A stretch of DNA of 64,000 bases from Bacteroidales bacterium UBA5762 (GTDB lineage Bacteria > Bacteroidota > Bacteroidia > Bacteroidales > TTA-H9), in NCBI GenBank assembly GCA_002418865.1, contig DIEY01000098.1:1-64000 (forward strand), in the 5' to 3' direction. How positions within the stretch are numbered: the stretch's first letter is position 1; each line of letters opens with the position of its first letter. The translations under genes and the position numbers were made by a program. Shown here one piece after another: positions 37,951 through 46,788 of the stretch. Below the pieces are notes generated by a model. The model searched no databases and was not told the origin of the DNA. It saw only the letters and a program-made list of their open reading frames with translations.

Positions 37951-38289
37951 GTATTTTTTCTCTTACAAGGGAAGAAAATTTATGAATTATTCTGCCCAAA
38001 TAATAAACAAATTCTGAAAATTTTATTTCAATAGCAAAAGTTCAATCTTCTATCTTCATGATGCCTACGTTAAACTAAGAAAGAACATTTTACGTATTAT
38101 AGTACATTACTTTTTGGGAAAATAATTTTTATTCATTGAAGCTCAAAGGCTTTTCTAATCATGGAAGCGGAAAAATGGATGATTTCTATTTATTTTATTT
38201 ATAATTTATATATTTGACCTCTAAACGTATTGTTGAAAAGTGTTTATTGTAATAGATAGCAGACCAATAAGTTAAATATAAGAATTATT
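37951..38289. other. Divergent intergenic region gyrB / M16 peptidase
   Basis: About 340 AT-rich bases. It holds the -7 box for the peptidase gene at 38209-38216. No ORF, RNA or strong hairpin was found. Confidence 0.5.
38209..38216 (+). promoter_or_regulatory. -7 box for the M16 peptidase gene
   Basis: TATATTTG fits TAnnTTTG; the leader would be about 70 bases. Confidence 0.5.
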
Positions 38290-41130
38290 ATGAAACGTAC
38301 TTTAGTTCTTTCTGTTTGTTTATTGTTGGGCTTTTGGCTGAATGCTCAGTTTCAGTATCAACCTCATGCCCCTGTGCCTATTGATCCTTCAGTAAAAATA
38401 GGGCAACTTTCCAATGGACTGACTTACTACATTCAAAAGAATGGTCAACCCGAAAAGAGAGCCGAATTTTATCTGATTGTGAATGCTGGTGCCATTCTTG
38501 AAGATCCCGATCAGAATGGATTGGCTCATTTTTGCGAGCATATGGCCTTTAATGGAAGCAAACATTTTCAAAAGCATCAGATCATCAATTATTTGCAATC
38601 CATAGGCATGAAATTTGGTCCCGAGATCAATGCCTTTACGAGCCATGATCTTACTGCTTATATGCTTCAAAATGTCCCTCTTAAGGATCCTGCTCAAATG
38701 GATACGGCTTTGCTAATTCTATACGATTGGGCCTCGCAGGTAAGCTTCGAGGATGAAGAGATTGATGCCGAACGTGGAGTAATTCATGAAGAATGGCGTA
38801 CAGGCCGCAATGCAATGGAACGCATGAATAAAAGAGCCATGAAAAAACTCTTCTACAATTCAAAATATGCCGTTCACGATGTGATTGGCGACATTCAGAT
38901 TATTAACAGCTTTCCTTACGAAACCTTAAGAAGATTTTATCACGACTGGTATCGTCCCGATCTTCAAGCCATAATTGCAGTTGGAGATTTCGATCCTCAA
39001 GTAGTTGAACAAAAAATAGTAGATTTATTTGGTAGCCTACCTAAAAGGGAAAATGCAAGAGAAAGAGCGATAGAAAAAGTTCCTGATCATGAAGAAACCT
39101 TAGTAGCTATTGAAACCGATAAGGAAGCCCAGTATACCGTGGTAGAGGTAGTTTATAAACATGAGCCTGTTGAGAAACGCGATCAGGAATATTTACGCCA
39201 ACAATTGGTTACCCAGCTGTTTAACCAAATGATGAATGCACGCCTGAGTGAAATACAACGACAAGCCGATCCACCATTCATATATGCTTACGATGTTTAT
39301 ACGAACCTGGTTCGTTCGAAAGATGCCTATTTGGCTGTTGCCATTACCAAATCAGGAGAAGCTATGAGAGCACTCGAAGCCTTATTGACCGAAAATGAAC
39401 GTGTTTTACGTTATGGCTTCACCGAAGGAGAACTTGAAAGAGCAAAGAGTGAACTTCTAAAGCAACGCGAAAATGCTTTCAACGAACGTAATAAACGTAG
39501 ATCAGAACAGCTGGTTTGGCAATATATGAATCATTTTTTAGAAAATAAGCCTATACCCGGCCCTGAGTTCGAATATATATTTGCTAAGGATTTATTACCA
39601 GGTATTACGCTTGAAGAAATAAATGATTTGCCATCAAAATGGATTACGGATAGCAATCGGGTAATTGTGATTCAGGGCCCTCAGAAAGAAGACCTCATAT
39701 ATCCTAGCGAACAGGAAGTTCTTGATGTATTAGCAAAAATAGAGAAAGAGGAAATTGCTCCTTATATCGATAAGGTTTCTAATAAGCCTCTTATCTCGGA
39801 ACTGCCTGAGCCCGGTAAAGTGATAGAATCTTCAGAAGACAAGGCTACCGGCGTAATAACATGGAGATTATCCAATGGAGCAAGAGTCGTTTTGAAACCT
39901 ACTGATTTTAAGGAAGACGAGATTTTATTTGCTGCCCTCAGTTTAGGAGGTACCTCTCTTTATTCTATTGATGAATATCTTTCGGCTCAGTTTGCTGCTT
40001 CTATTATTGGTGAAAGTGGCCTCGGTGATTTCGATGCCACTGAACTTCAGAAAGCACTGAGCGGGCAAATGGTTGAAATATCACCATACATCGATGAACT
40101 GAAAGAAGGATTTAACGGTCGTTCTTCGAAAAACGACCTCGAAACTTTATTCCAATTGTTGCATCTTTATTTTGGAAAAGCTCGAGCCGATGAAAATATT
40201 TATGGTGCTTATATGAATCGTTTGAAAGCATTTCTCGAAAACAGTGCGCTTGATCCTGAAAATGCCTTCAGGGATACTATTCAGGTAACCATGGCTTCTT
40301 ATAGTCCTTATCGTAAGCCTCTTACCGTCGAACGACTCTCAGAAGCTAAACTCAGCCTGATGAAACAAATCTTCGACCAGCGTTTTGCCGATGCCGATGG
40401 ATTTATCTATTATTTTGTAGGAAGTTTTCAGCCCGAGGAATTGAAACCTTTGGTAGAGAAATACTTGGCCTCTTTGCCGTCTATGAAGAAAAACGAGCAT
40501 TGGAAGGACCTGAAAATTCAGCCTCCTAAAGGCCAAGTTAAAAAAACGGTAGTGCGTGACATGGAAGACCCCAAAGCCACTGTATTTATTTCATTTACCG
40601 GAAAGTTCGATTACGATCCCATGAAACGCTTGGCTATGTCTGCTATTAATGATATATTAAGCTATAGGTTTATTGAAACCATACGCGAAGAAGAGGGAGC
40701 TACCTATGGCACAAGTGTTAGAACCCGATTTTCAAAATACCCTAATCCACAGTATCAACTCAATATTCAATTCGACTGCGATCCGGTAAATGCAGAACGC
40801 ATGACTAATATCGTCTATCAGGAAATTGAGAAATTGCGTACTCAAGGTCCTACACAGGAACAAATGCGCAATTTTAAGGAGAATCAGTTGAAAACTTGGG
40901 CAGAAAAAATCAAGGAAAATAGTTTTTGGATGGATAAGTTAACCACAAGTGATTTTGATGGAGAATCGTATGAAAATATTTTGAAATTTCCTGAAATGTT
41001 AGAGTCTTTAACTCCTGAAAAAGTGAAAAATGCTGCTCAGGAAAATTATTCCGGCGAAAACATTGTTCAAATTATTCTCATGCCTTCCGACTTGAGCAAA
41101 TCGGTTAGGAATCCAAATATAAAACCTTGA
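38290..41130 (+). CDS. M16 family zinc metallopeptidase, exported
   Basis: Large (946 aa) pitrilysin-family peptidase with both halves of the clam-shell. A signal peptide (residues 1-19, ending LNAQ) sends it to the periplasm. The inverted zinc motif HFCEH is at residues 80-84, and the distal Glu ligand lies in DAERGVIHEEW at about 160. The second half (about 540-946) lacks HxxEH, as is normal for the inactive partner domain. It is monocistronic, with an AT-rich terminator hairpin about 75 bases downstream. Substrates are probably peptides in the periplasm, possibly acting together with the S46 enzyme; that is inference. Confidence 0.93.
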   Translation: MKRTLVLSVCLLLGFWLNAQFQYQPHAPVPIDPSVKIGQLSNGLTYYIQKNGQPEKRAEFYLIVNAGAILEDPDQNGLAHFCEHMAFNGSKHFQKHQIINYLQSIGMKFGPEINAFTSHDLTAYMLQNVPLKDPAQMDTALLILYDWASQVSFEDEEIDAERGVIHEEWRTGRNAMERMNKRAMKKLFYNSKYAVHDVIGDIQIINSFPYETLRRFYHDWYRPDLQAIIAVGDFDPQVVEQKIVDLFGSLPKRENARERAIEKVPDHEETLVAIETDKEAQYTVVEVVYKHEPVEKRDQEYLRQQLVTQLFNQMMNARLSEIQRQADPPFIYAYDVYTNLVRSKDAYLAVAITKSGEAMRALEALLTENERVLRYGFTEGELERAKSELLKQRENAFNERNKRRSEQLVWQYMNHFLENKPIPGPEFEYIFAKDLLPGITLEEINDLPSKWITDSNRVIVIQGPQKEDLIYPSEQEVLDVLAKIEKEEIAPYIDKVSNKPLISELPEPGKVIESSEDKATGVITWRLSNGARVVLKPTDFKEDEILFAALSLGGTSLYSIDEYLSAQFAASIIGESGLGDFDATELQKALSGQMVEISPYIDELKEGFNGRSSKNDLETLFQLLHLYFGKARADENIYGAYMNRLKAFLENSALDPENAFRDTIQVTMASYSPYRKPLTVERLSEAKLSLMKQIFDQRFADADGFIYYFVGSFQPEELKPLVEKYLASLPSMKKNEHWKDLKIQPPKGQVKKTVVRDMEDPKATVFISFTGKFDYDPMKRLAMSAINDILSYRFIETIREEEGATYGTSVRTRFSKYPNPQYQLNIQFDCDPVNAERMTNIVYQEIEKLRTQGPTQEQMRNFKENQLKTWAEKIKENSFWMDKLTTSDFDGESYENILKFPEMLESLTPEKVKNAAQENYSGENIVQIILMPSDLSKSVRNPNIKP

Positions 41131-41206
41131 GAAGATTTTCAAAGTTTAGGTGTAAGTGAATGTTAGATAAAGAATAAGGTGTAAAACTTGACTAGTCAAT
41201 ATTTAT

Positions 41207-41230
41207 AAAGATTAAAAAATCTTTGTTTTA
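41207..41230 (+). terminator. AT-rich terminator of the M16 gene
   Basis: AAAGATT pairs with AATCTTT (7 bp, 4-base loop), followed by GTTTTA. The stem is weak because it is AT-rich. Confidence 0.45.
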
Positions 41231-41382
41231 TCCTCTCAAAGATTATCACATCAATAGTTCTTGAATGTTGTTTTGTGATGCACTTTCATCATGAATAGTG
41301 TAATGAGAGGCTTATGGAAAGTGGAGCCTTAACCCAACTTGAGCACTCTTCCCCGAAAAAACAAATAAATAATGGTATTTTT

Positions 41383-41437
41383 AATGATTTAAAAATGCTA
41401 TCTTATTGATTATCAATATTTAAATTTTTAAATCATT
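41383..41437. repeat. Perfect 14-bp inverted repeat with inner palindrome
   Basis: AATGATTTAAAAAT at 41383-41396 is exactly complementary to 41424-41437, and the space between contains a second palindrome (ATTGAT T ATCAAT). It lies just before the transposase remnant at 41444, so it could be an element end or a regulatory hairpin. Confidence 0.5.
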
Positions 41438-41443
41438 TGGTAA

Positions 41444-41636
41444 TTCCAGAATATAGAGATGGAAGATGTTCGGGAAGTTGGGGCTGAATGGTTATGTAAA
41501 CAAACCTTGGAAGAGTTAGGTGTAGAGGATTATTTACGTAGCCTTGAATAGAACGAAAACAACATTGAAACTGCTTTGATTGAGCTAATCACTCGGGCTG
41601 TTTATCCAATTTCGGAGCGTAAAACTGCCCAGTGGA
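41444..41636 (+). pseudogene. Transposase remnant, IS1634-like (IS4 superfamily)
   Basis: A plus-strand frame reads DVREVGAEWLCKQTLEELGV, a stop, then ENNIETALIELITRAVYPIS and ERKTAQW. This pattern (GAEWL, then the helix ending in the conserved R-A-x-Y-P-x-S-E-x-K-T) is the N-terminal part of IS1634-type transposases. The TAG at 41549-41551 stands where the family usually has Trp. The frame is cut at about 41632-41636, where it meets the oppositely oriented IS4-type fragment. No catalytic part remains, so it is dead. Confidence 0.7.
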
Positions 41637-42041
41637 ATCAACGATAAAAAGCTCTTTAATACTTAATCCAAGCGTTCGGCTGGACGACAAAAAACTTGAG
41701 TAGCGCTTAACCAAACTGAAATATAGCGATTCAAAGAACTTGCTGTCTCGTTCTCTGTTACCATCGGTTATAATACTTTTGGGTGGCACTTCCTTTAGTC
41801 CAAAATGACCCAACTTTCCCACACATCCTATCATGCCTTCTACTATTTCGGTTACTGAATCACAACGACTATAAATACCAAACATAATACTCACGAAGTG
41901 TGTCCATGTACTGAACTTTTTGTAATATCGATCTGATACATGTTTCTTTGCTAACCCACTAAACTTATTCCTGTTAACTAAAGAAAGAACTTGCGTTAAT
42001 ATCGGCTGACCGATTAAATTTTTATTTGTATTTTTGCTCAT
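41589..42041 (-). pseudogene. Truncated IS4-family transposase (DUF4372-type N-terminus)
   Basis: A 150-codon frame begins MSKNTNKNLIGQPILTQVLS and continues with RYYKKFSTWTHFVSIMFGIY and DGNRERDSKFFESLYFSLVK, typical of the N-terminal third of IS4-family transposases with a DUF4372 domain. The last recognisable part is the first catalytic Asp in LFIVDST (Asp135). After that the frame runs 13 codons through the antisense of the IS1634-like remnant and stops. The remaining 200 or so residues with the other catalytic acids are missing, so it cannot transpose. Confidence 0.8.
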
Positions 42042-42215
42042 GCTGTATAAATTGGTAGTTTAGACAGCAAATATACAGGTTGGTCAGCTTCGGCCGACCT
42101 TCCTGTTTATATCAAAATGTTTTGTCGGTTACTAATGATAAAATAACATAATAAAAGAGCAAGAGAGTCGTTATAAAAATGTTAATAAATGTTAAATGTT
42201 TAAAACCAAAACACC

Positions 42216-43091
42216 ATGAAACGCACATTAATTGTTTTACTTGCATTTTTGACTTTAGTAGGATGCAATACGAAAAAGAAGGAGATAGAAAGGCTACAGG
42301 CTAAAAACGATAGTTTGTTGCAAGTAGCTCAACTCAACCAAGAGTCTCTTTATGAATATATAACTTCTTTCAATGAGATTCAGAGAAATCTTGATTCGAT
42401 TAAGGCTCTGGAAAACATCATTAACGTGAGAACTACCGGGGGCGAGGTGAAGAGTTCAACAAAAGAAGAGATTAATGAAGATATTAAGACCATTTATGAA
42501 TTATTGGCGAAAAACAAGAAATTGGTTGCTTCTTTGCAGAAAAAGCTCAGTAGTAGTGATGTGAGGATGGCTGAACTCGAAAAAATGGTTACTTATTTGA
42601 ATACTCAGGTTGAAGAAAAAGATGCTCAGATAAATACTCTGAGGGGTGAGCTGGAAAAAATGAATATACAGGTTGCGAATCTTTCGTCTCAAGTTGCTGA
42701 GCTCGAAGAAGTAACTCAGCAGAAAGAAGAAGAGATTCAAAAACATAAGGAAGAAATCGAAATCAAGACCAGCCTGTTGAATATGGCTTATTATGCAATA
42801 GGAACAAAAAAGGAACTGGCGGATAATAATATTATAACTAAGGAAGGTGGTTTCTTAGGAATAGGTTCCACTAAAACCTTGAAAGAAGACTTCAATAAGG
42901 ATTATTTTACTAAAGTAGATATTACTCGTTTGGAATATATTCCTTTAGGAACAAAGAAAGCAAAACTAATTACTAAACATCCTGCGACTGCTTATCGTAT
43001 CAGTGGGGAAAAACGTGCGGATACACTTTTCATTACTAATCCGTCCGAATTTTGGGCTGCAGGCAAATATCTGGTCATAGAGGTAGAATAA
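42216..43091 (+). CDS. Coiled-coil lipoprotein, Cbp1-like
   Basis: Exported lipoprotein of 291 aa: signal MKRTLIVLLAFLTLVGC with the lipobox Cys at residue 17. Residues about 20-190 form a long heptad-type coiled coil rich in Glu, Lys, Leu and Gln. The C-terminal 100 residues carry MAYYAIGTKKELADNNII and the ending FWAAGKYLVIEVE. This resembles, from memory, the Bacteroides fragilis Cbp1 family of collagen-binding surface proteins, though most members are uncharacterised. Binding collagen is therefore not assured. It lies between IS debris and a strong terminator. Confidence 0.65.
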   Translation: MKRTLIVLLAFLTLVGCNTKKKEIERLQAKNDSLLQVAQLNQESLYEYITSFNEIQRNLDSIKALENIINVRTTGGEVKSSTKEEINEDIKTIYELLAKNKKLVASLQKKLSSSDVRMAELEKMVTYLNTQVEEKDAQINTLRGELEKMNIQVANLSSQVAELEEVTQQKEEEIQKHKEEIEIKTSLLNMAYYAIGTKKELADNNIITKEGGFLGIGSTKTLKEDFNKDYFTKVDITRLEYIPLGTKKAKLITKHPATAYRISGEKRADTLFITNPSEFWAAGKYLVIEVE

Positions 43092-43110
43092 AAGATCAAT
43101 AAAGACATAC

Positions 43111-43153
43111 AAAAACCGGGTAGGTGTTTGATAATGCTTATCCGGTTTTTTTA
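43111..43153. terminator. Bidirectional terminator
   Basis: AAAAACCGG..TA pairs with TA.CCGGTTTTT across an 18-base loop. The T-run on the plus strand (TTTTTTT) serves the lipoprotein gene, and the A-run on the other side gives five T for the convergent MORN gene. Confidence 0.8.
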
Positions 43154-43177
43154 TTATTTTGCCGGCGAATACGAAGT

Positions 43178-43642
43178 TTAGTGAGATAAGGTATCGCCGC
43201 TTGAGGTTGAAGTGTAATCGATAGTTTGAATGAGATTGCCGGTGGAATCATAGAATTTCCATACTCCTATTCGTTTTCCCATTTTATGTTGTCCTTCGTA
43301 AAACAGGCTGCCATTTGAATAAAATACTTTTTTAGGTCCATCTTCCAAGCCTTGCTTGTATCCTCCTTGGCTCCAAATCTTCCCATCGGGAAGCCAAGCT
43401 GTCCAAATGCTATCGCGCTGGTTGTTATAATATTTCCCTTCCATATATTTTTGCCCATTCTGATAAAATACGGATTCTCGTAAGAGAATACTGTCTTTCC
43501 CTTTAATTTCATATTGTCGCACAATTTTTGGAGAACCGTCTTCGAACTTTTCCTCCACTATTTTGACGTGTTTTGGGCCACATGAATTGAGTAAAATGGC
43601 CATTAATATTGAGAAAAAATAAAGTTTCTTTATCATAGTCAT
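43178..43642 (-). CDS. MORN/YwqK-repeat lipoprotein
   Basis: Small lipoprotein (154 aa) with a lipobox LLNSC near residue 21. The body consists of short repeats of the YwqK/MORN-variant kind: VFYQNGQKYMEGKYYNNQ, AWLPDGKIWSQGGYKQG, VFYSNGSLFYEGQHKMG and KFYDSTGNLIQ. Databases often call such proteins toxin-antitoxin YwqK antitoxins, but no toxin is nearby and that function is doubtful. The ATG overlaps the pyrC stop by one base (TAATG); a second ATG two codons later (43636) is equally possible. Probably translated from the pyrC transcript. Confidence 0.75.
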   Translation of the reverse strand: MTMIKKLYFFSILMAILLNSCGPKHVKIVEEKFEDGSPKIVRQYEIKGKDSILLRESVFYQNGQKYMEGKYYNNQRDSIWTAWLPDGKIWSQGGYKQGLEDGPKKVFYSNGSLFYEGQHKMGKRIGVWKFYDSTGNLIQTIDYTSTSSGDTLSH

Positions 43643-44988
43643 TAAAAATTATCGAACATCAATGGCATTCCCTTTTTGCTTTCGTCGAACCATCCTTCTT
43701 GGTAAATCAGGTGGCCATTCACCCAAGTATGAGTGACCCTTGAGGAGAAATGAGTTCCTTCCATGGGTGACCAGCCGCATTTATACAAAATATTACTTGA
43801 ATTTACTTCCCATGCCTTATGAGGGTCAATGAGGACGAGATCGGCAAAATAACCCTCGCGTATAAAACCTCTTTTTTCAATATGGAAGAGTAAAGCCGGG
43901 GCATGACACATTTTTTCTACAATTCGGGTAAGCTCAACCCCATGTTGAAATGCCATTTCGAACATAGCAGAAAGGCTGTGTTGCACCATGGGCGCTCCAG
44001 AAGGGCAACTTAGATAAGGATTCTGTTTTTCTTGAAGAGTATGAGGGGAATGATCAGTAGCTATTGTATCGATGCGGTTGTCGAGTAAGGCTTCCCATAA
44101 TGCTTGCTTATCAGTAGAAGTTTTTATCGAAGGATTCCACTTGATCTTTTTCCCTTTTATTTTATAGTCGAAATCGGAGAACCAAAGATGATGTAGACAT
44201 ACTTCGGAAGTAATTCGTTTTTGATTTATGGGCAGAGTGTTTGTAAAAAGGTTTGTTTCATCGGCAGTAGAAAGGTGGAGGATATGTAGGCGGCTACTGA
44301 ATTCCTTGGCTAGTGCAATGGCTTGTTGAGTGCTTTCTAAGCAAGCCTCTGCCGAGCGGATAGAAGAATGACATTCTATGGGAATATCGTTTCCATAAAT
44401 AGATTGATAATAGGCGAGGTTTCTCTGGATAAGTTCTTCGTTTTCACAATGGGCAACAATAAGGCATGGGGCCTTTGAGAAGATGTTGATGAGGCTTTTG
44501 TCATCATCTACCAGCATATTTCCCGTAGATGCGCCCATAAAAACTTTTACACCAGGAATCTTTTTTGGGTCAATTTTAAGAATCTCATCCAGATTATCAT
44601 TTGTAGCTCCCAAATAAAAGGCATAATTGGCGAGTGAGGTTTCTGATGCTCGCTTGATTTTCCATTGAAGGGCTTCTAAATTGGTGGTTTGAGGAATAGT
44701 ATTGGGCATATCCATGAAAGATGTAATTCCTCCGGCCACTGCTGCCCTTGATTCGGAATAGATATCGGCTTTATGCGTAAGTCCAGGTTCTCTAAAATGC
44801 ACATGTTCGTCAATTACACCAGGAAGAAGGTATTTTCCCTGAGCTTCGACTACTCTGGCTTGACCAGCGTAAGCGCCTGAGTTTATAATTGCTTCAATAT
44901 ATTGCCCTTCAATAAGAATATCCTTTTCCTGAATATTCCCCTCGTTTATAATCTTCGCACCTGTAATCAACGTTTTTTGCATTTTCAT
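43642..44988 (-). CDS. pyrC: Dihydroorotase
   Basis: Zinc amidohydrolase of pyrimidine synthesis that closes carbamoyl-aspartate to dihydroorotate. The 448-aa protein is of the class I type. It shows the first metal motif DEHVHFREPGLTHKADIYSE (about residue 60), the segment KVFMGASTGNMLVDD (about 150), the metal His in IVAHCENEE (about 180) and HILHLSTADE (about 240), and the catalytic Asp in TIATDHSPHT (about 312). It is 42 bases downstream of the mannosyltransferase gene in the same direction, and pyrF lies 1 kb further upstream, so pyrimidine genes are loosely grouped. Confidence 0.95.
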   Translation of the reverse strand: MKMQKTLITGAKIINEGNIQEKDILIEGQYIEAIINSGAYAGQARVVEAQGKYLLPGVIDEHVHFREPGLTHKADIYSESRAAVAGGITSFMDMPNTIPQTTNLEALQWKIKRASETSLANYAFYLGATNDNLDEILKIDPKKIPGVKVFMGASTGNMLVDDDKSLINIFSKAPCLIVAHCENEELIQRNLAYYQSIYGNDIPIECHSSIRSAEACLESTQQAIALAKEFSSRLHILHLSTADETNLFTNTLPINQKRITSEVCLHHLWFSDFDYKIKGKKIKWNPSIKTSTDKQALWEALLDNRIDTIATDHSPHTLQEKQNPYLSCPSGAPMVQHSLSAMFEMAFQHGVELTRIVEKMCHAPALLFHIEKRGFIREGYFADLVLIDPHKAWEVNSSNILYKCGWSPMEGTHFSSRVTHTWVNGHLIYQEGWFDESKKGMPLMFDNF

Positions 44989-45030
44989 TAAGATTTCCGT
45001 TGAAAGAAGGTTTTAAAAAGAGGAAGGAAA

Positions 45031-45765
45031 TTATTCCTTAGGTTTACTGGGTAAAATCTTTTTAAATCGAAGTTTAATGACTCCTAAGGCAGCTTCTTTA
45101 AAAATTCCTCTGCTCATTTTCGATTCTCCAGCTGTTCGATCCGTAAAGATGATAGGAATTTCTACAATTTTAAATCCTAGTTTCCATGCTGAATATTTCA
45201 TTTCAATCTGAAAAGCATAGCCCGTAAATTTAATTTGGTCGAGATTAATGGTTTGCAGCACATTGCGGCGATAACAAATAAATCCGGCCGTAGTGTCGTG
45301 GACTTTTATTCCCGTGATGAATCTTACATATTTAGAAGCAAGATATGACATTAAGATCCTTTCAATAGGCCAGTTAACAACATTTACACCAGTAATATAT
45401 CTGGAACCTATAGCGAGGTCGGCGCCGTTTTGGGCAACTGCTTGTCGTAAGCGGATCAGGTCGTTGGGATTGTGTGAAAAGTCGGCATCCATCTCGAAGA
45501 TATACTGGTAATTACGTTGAAGTGCCCATTTAAAACCATGAATATAAGCAGTACCTAATCCTTGTTTTCCGCTTCTTTCTTCTATAAAAAGCCGTTGTGG
45601 AAATTCCTTCATCAGCTCTTTAACAATCTTGCCCGTACCATCGGGTGAATTATCTTCTACAATCAGAACATCGAAAGCAGGCTCCAGTGAAAATACCTTG
45701 CGAATAATACGCTCGATATTATCTTTTTCGTTGTAAGTAGGTATGATTACCAGGCTATCGGTCAC
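45031..45765 (-). CDS. Polyprenol-phosphate mannosyltransferase (DPM1-like, GT2)
   Basis: Membrane-associated family 2 glycosyltransferase, related to dolichol/polyprenol-phosphate mannose synthase, which loads mannose onto a lipid carrier. GTG at 45765 is chosen as start (product VTDSLVIIPTYNEKDNIERI..., 244 aa). A TTG at 45786 lies inside the -7 box and could not be in the transcript. Motifs: VEDNSPDGTG (about residue 35), the metal-binding DADFSHNP (about 93) and GSRYITG (about 120). There is no C-terminal membrane domain, as in soluble DPM1. Probably co-transcribed with pyrC. Confidence 0.88.
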   Translation of the reverse strand: MTDSLVIIPTYNEKDNIERIIRKVFSLEPAFDVLIVEDNSPDGTGKIVKELMKEFPQRLFIEERSGKQGLGTAYIHGFKWALQRNYQYIFEMDADFSHNPNDLIRLRQAVAQNGADLAIGSRYITGVNVVNWPIERILMSYLASKYVRFITGIKVHDTTAGFICYRRNVLQTINLDQIKFTGYAFQIEMKYSAWKLGFKIVEIPIIFTDRTAGESKMSRGIFKEAALGVIKLRFKKILPSKPKE

Positions 45766-45783
45766 TTGATTGAAATTATGAGG

Positions 45784-45791
45784 CAAAAATA
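45784..45791 (-). promoter_or_regulatory. -7 box for the mannosyltransferase-pyrC transcript
   Basis: Minus-strand TATTTTTG fits TAnnTTTG. It ends 19 bases before the GTG start and overlaps the upstream TTG, which decides the start. Confidence 0.6.
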
Positions 45792-45950
45792 TGGAAAATC
45801 TGAATATTTTTCTTCGTATATGCCAAGAGAATAATTTTCATTCGTATTACTCACAAAAATCGAATCATGAAATATTATTTTGATTTTTGGGTTCGTGATT
45901 TTTTTATAGTACAGATTGTATGAATATTAATGTAAATCAATAAGAGGTCA

Positions 45951-46781
45951 TTAAAGGAAGGCTGCTATTTGTTGTTGAAGCGTGTGAGCCGCTTCGGCTG
46001 CGCGAGTCGAAAAATCATTTCCCTGGCTAGCAAATATAACACTGCGGGATGCATTTATCAAAAGACCTCCATCGCGGTTCAGTCCATATTTTAATACTTC
46101 TTCCAAACTACCTCCTTGAGCGCCTATACCGGGGACCAATAAAAAGTGATCTGGTACCATTTTTCTAATTTCTAGGATCAAGGATGCTTGTGTTGCACCC
46201 ACTACATACATCATATTCGAAGGTGAGGAGCCCCATTGGAGTGATTTTTTAATGATGATTTCGAAGAGTCGCTCTTTCGATCCCTCTATCTGAAGATGTT
46301 GAAAATCAACCGCTCCCTTATTGCTTGTCAGCGTCAACAGAATCACCCATTTCCCACCGAATTCCATAAAAGGCGAAACTGAATCTATACCCATGTAAGG
46401 ACTAACAGTAATTGCATCGAAATCGAAGCAGGAGCTTTGCTTGTCGAAAAATGCCTTGGCATATTGCTGACTTGTGTTTCCAATATCACCTCGTTTAGCA
46501 TCCGCTATTGTAAATATCTCGTCTCTGAAAGATTCCAGATAATCCATTGTTTTTTTCAGACTAATCCATCCGGCCAGTCCACGGCTTTCATAAAAGGCGA
46601 GATTGGGCTTATAAGCAATTGTGTAAGGAAGGGTCGCATCAATGATGGCTTTATTAAATTCGAAAACAGGATCTTCATGTGAAAGAAGCTGAGAGGGTAT
46701 TTTCGTAATGTCGCTGTCGAGGCCGACGCAAAGCATGGATTTTTTATGTTGAATAAGACTCACAAGTTGTTGTCTGTTCAT
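45951..46781 (-). CDS. pyrF: Orotidine 5'-phosphate decarboxylase
   Basis: Last step of UMP synthesis, decarboxylating OMP. The 276-aa protein belongs to the longer subfamily 2. The catalytic Lys-Asp array is DAKRGDIGNTSQQYAKAFF (about residue 93); the substrate phosphate region is VPGIGAQGGSLEE (about 216). The ending HTLQQQIAAF is typical. It starts 7 bases after the prfA stop and shares the prfA promoter. Confidence 0.95.
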   Translation of the reverse strand: MNRQQLVSLIQHKKSMLCVGLDSDITKIPSQLLSHEDPVFEFNKAIIDATLPYTIAYKPNLAFYESRGLAGWISLKKTMDYLESFRDEIFTIADAKRGDIGNTSQQYAKAFFDKQSSCFDFDAITVSPYMGIDSVSPFMEFGGKWVILLTLTSNKGAVDFQHLQIEGSKERLFEIIIKKSLQWGSSPSNMMYVVGATQASLILEIRKMVPDHFLLVPGIGAQGGSLEEVLKYGLNRDGGLLINASRSVIFASQGNDFSTRAAEAAHTLQQQIAAFL

Positions 46782-46788
46782 AATAATT

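Larger units (their letters stand above)
41131..41443. other. Intergenic region with palindrome, beside IS debris
   Basis: About 313 bases after the M16 gene. It contains the terminator hairpin (41207-41230) and a 55-base palindromic structure (41383-41437). No coding frame was recognised. Confidence 0.5.
41444..42120. mobile_element. Insertion-sequence graveyard (two joined remnants)
   Basis: Two unrelated transposase fragments on opposite strands are fused at about 41632-41636. Outer ends of the elements could not be located. A short imperfect hairpin (GGTCAGC/GCCGACC) lies at about 42082-42100, near the expected left end of the IS4-type element. The patch separates the M16 gene from the lipoprotein gene. 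Confidence 0.65.
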
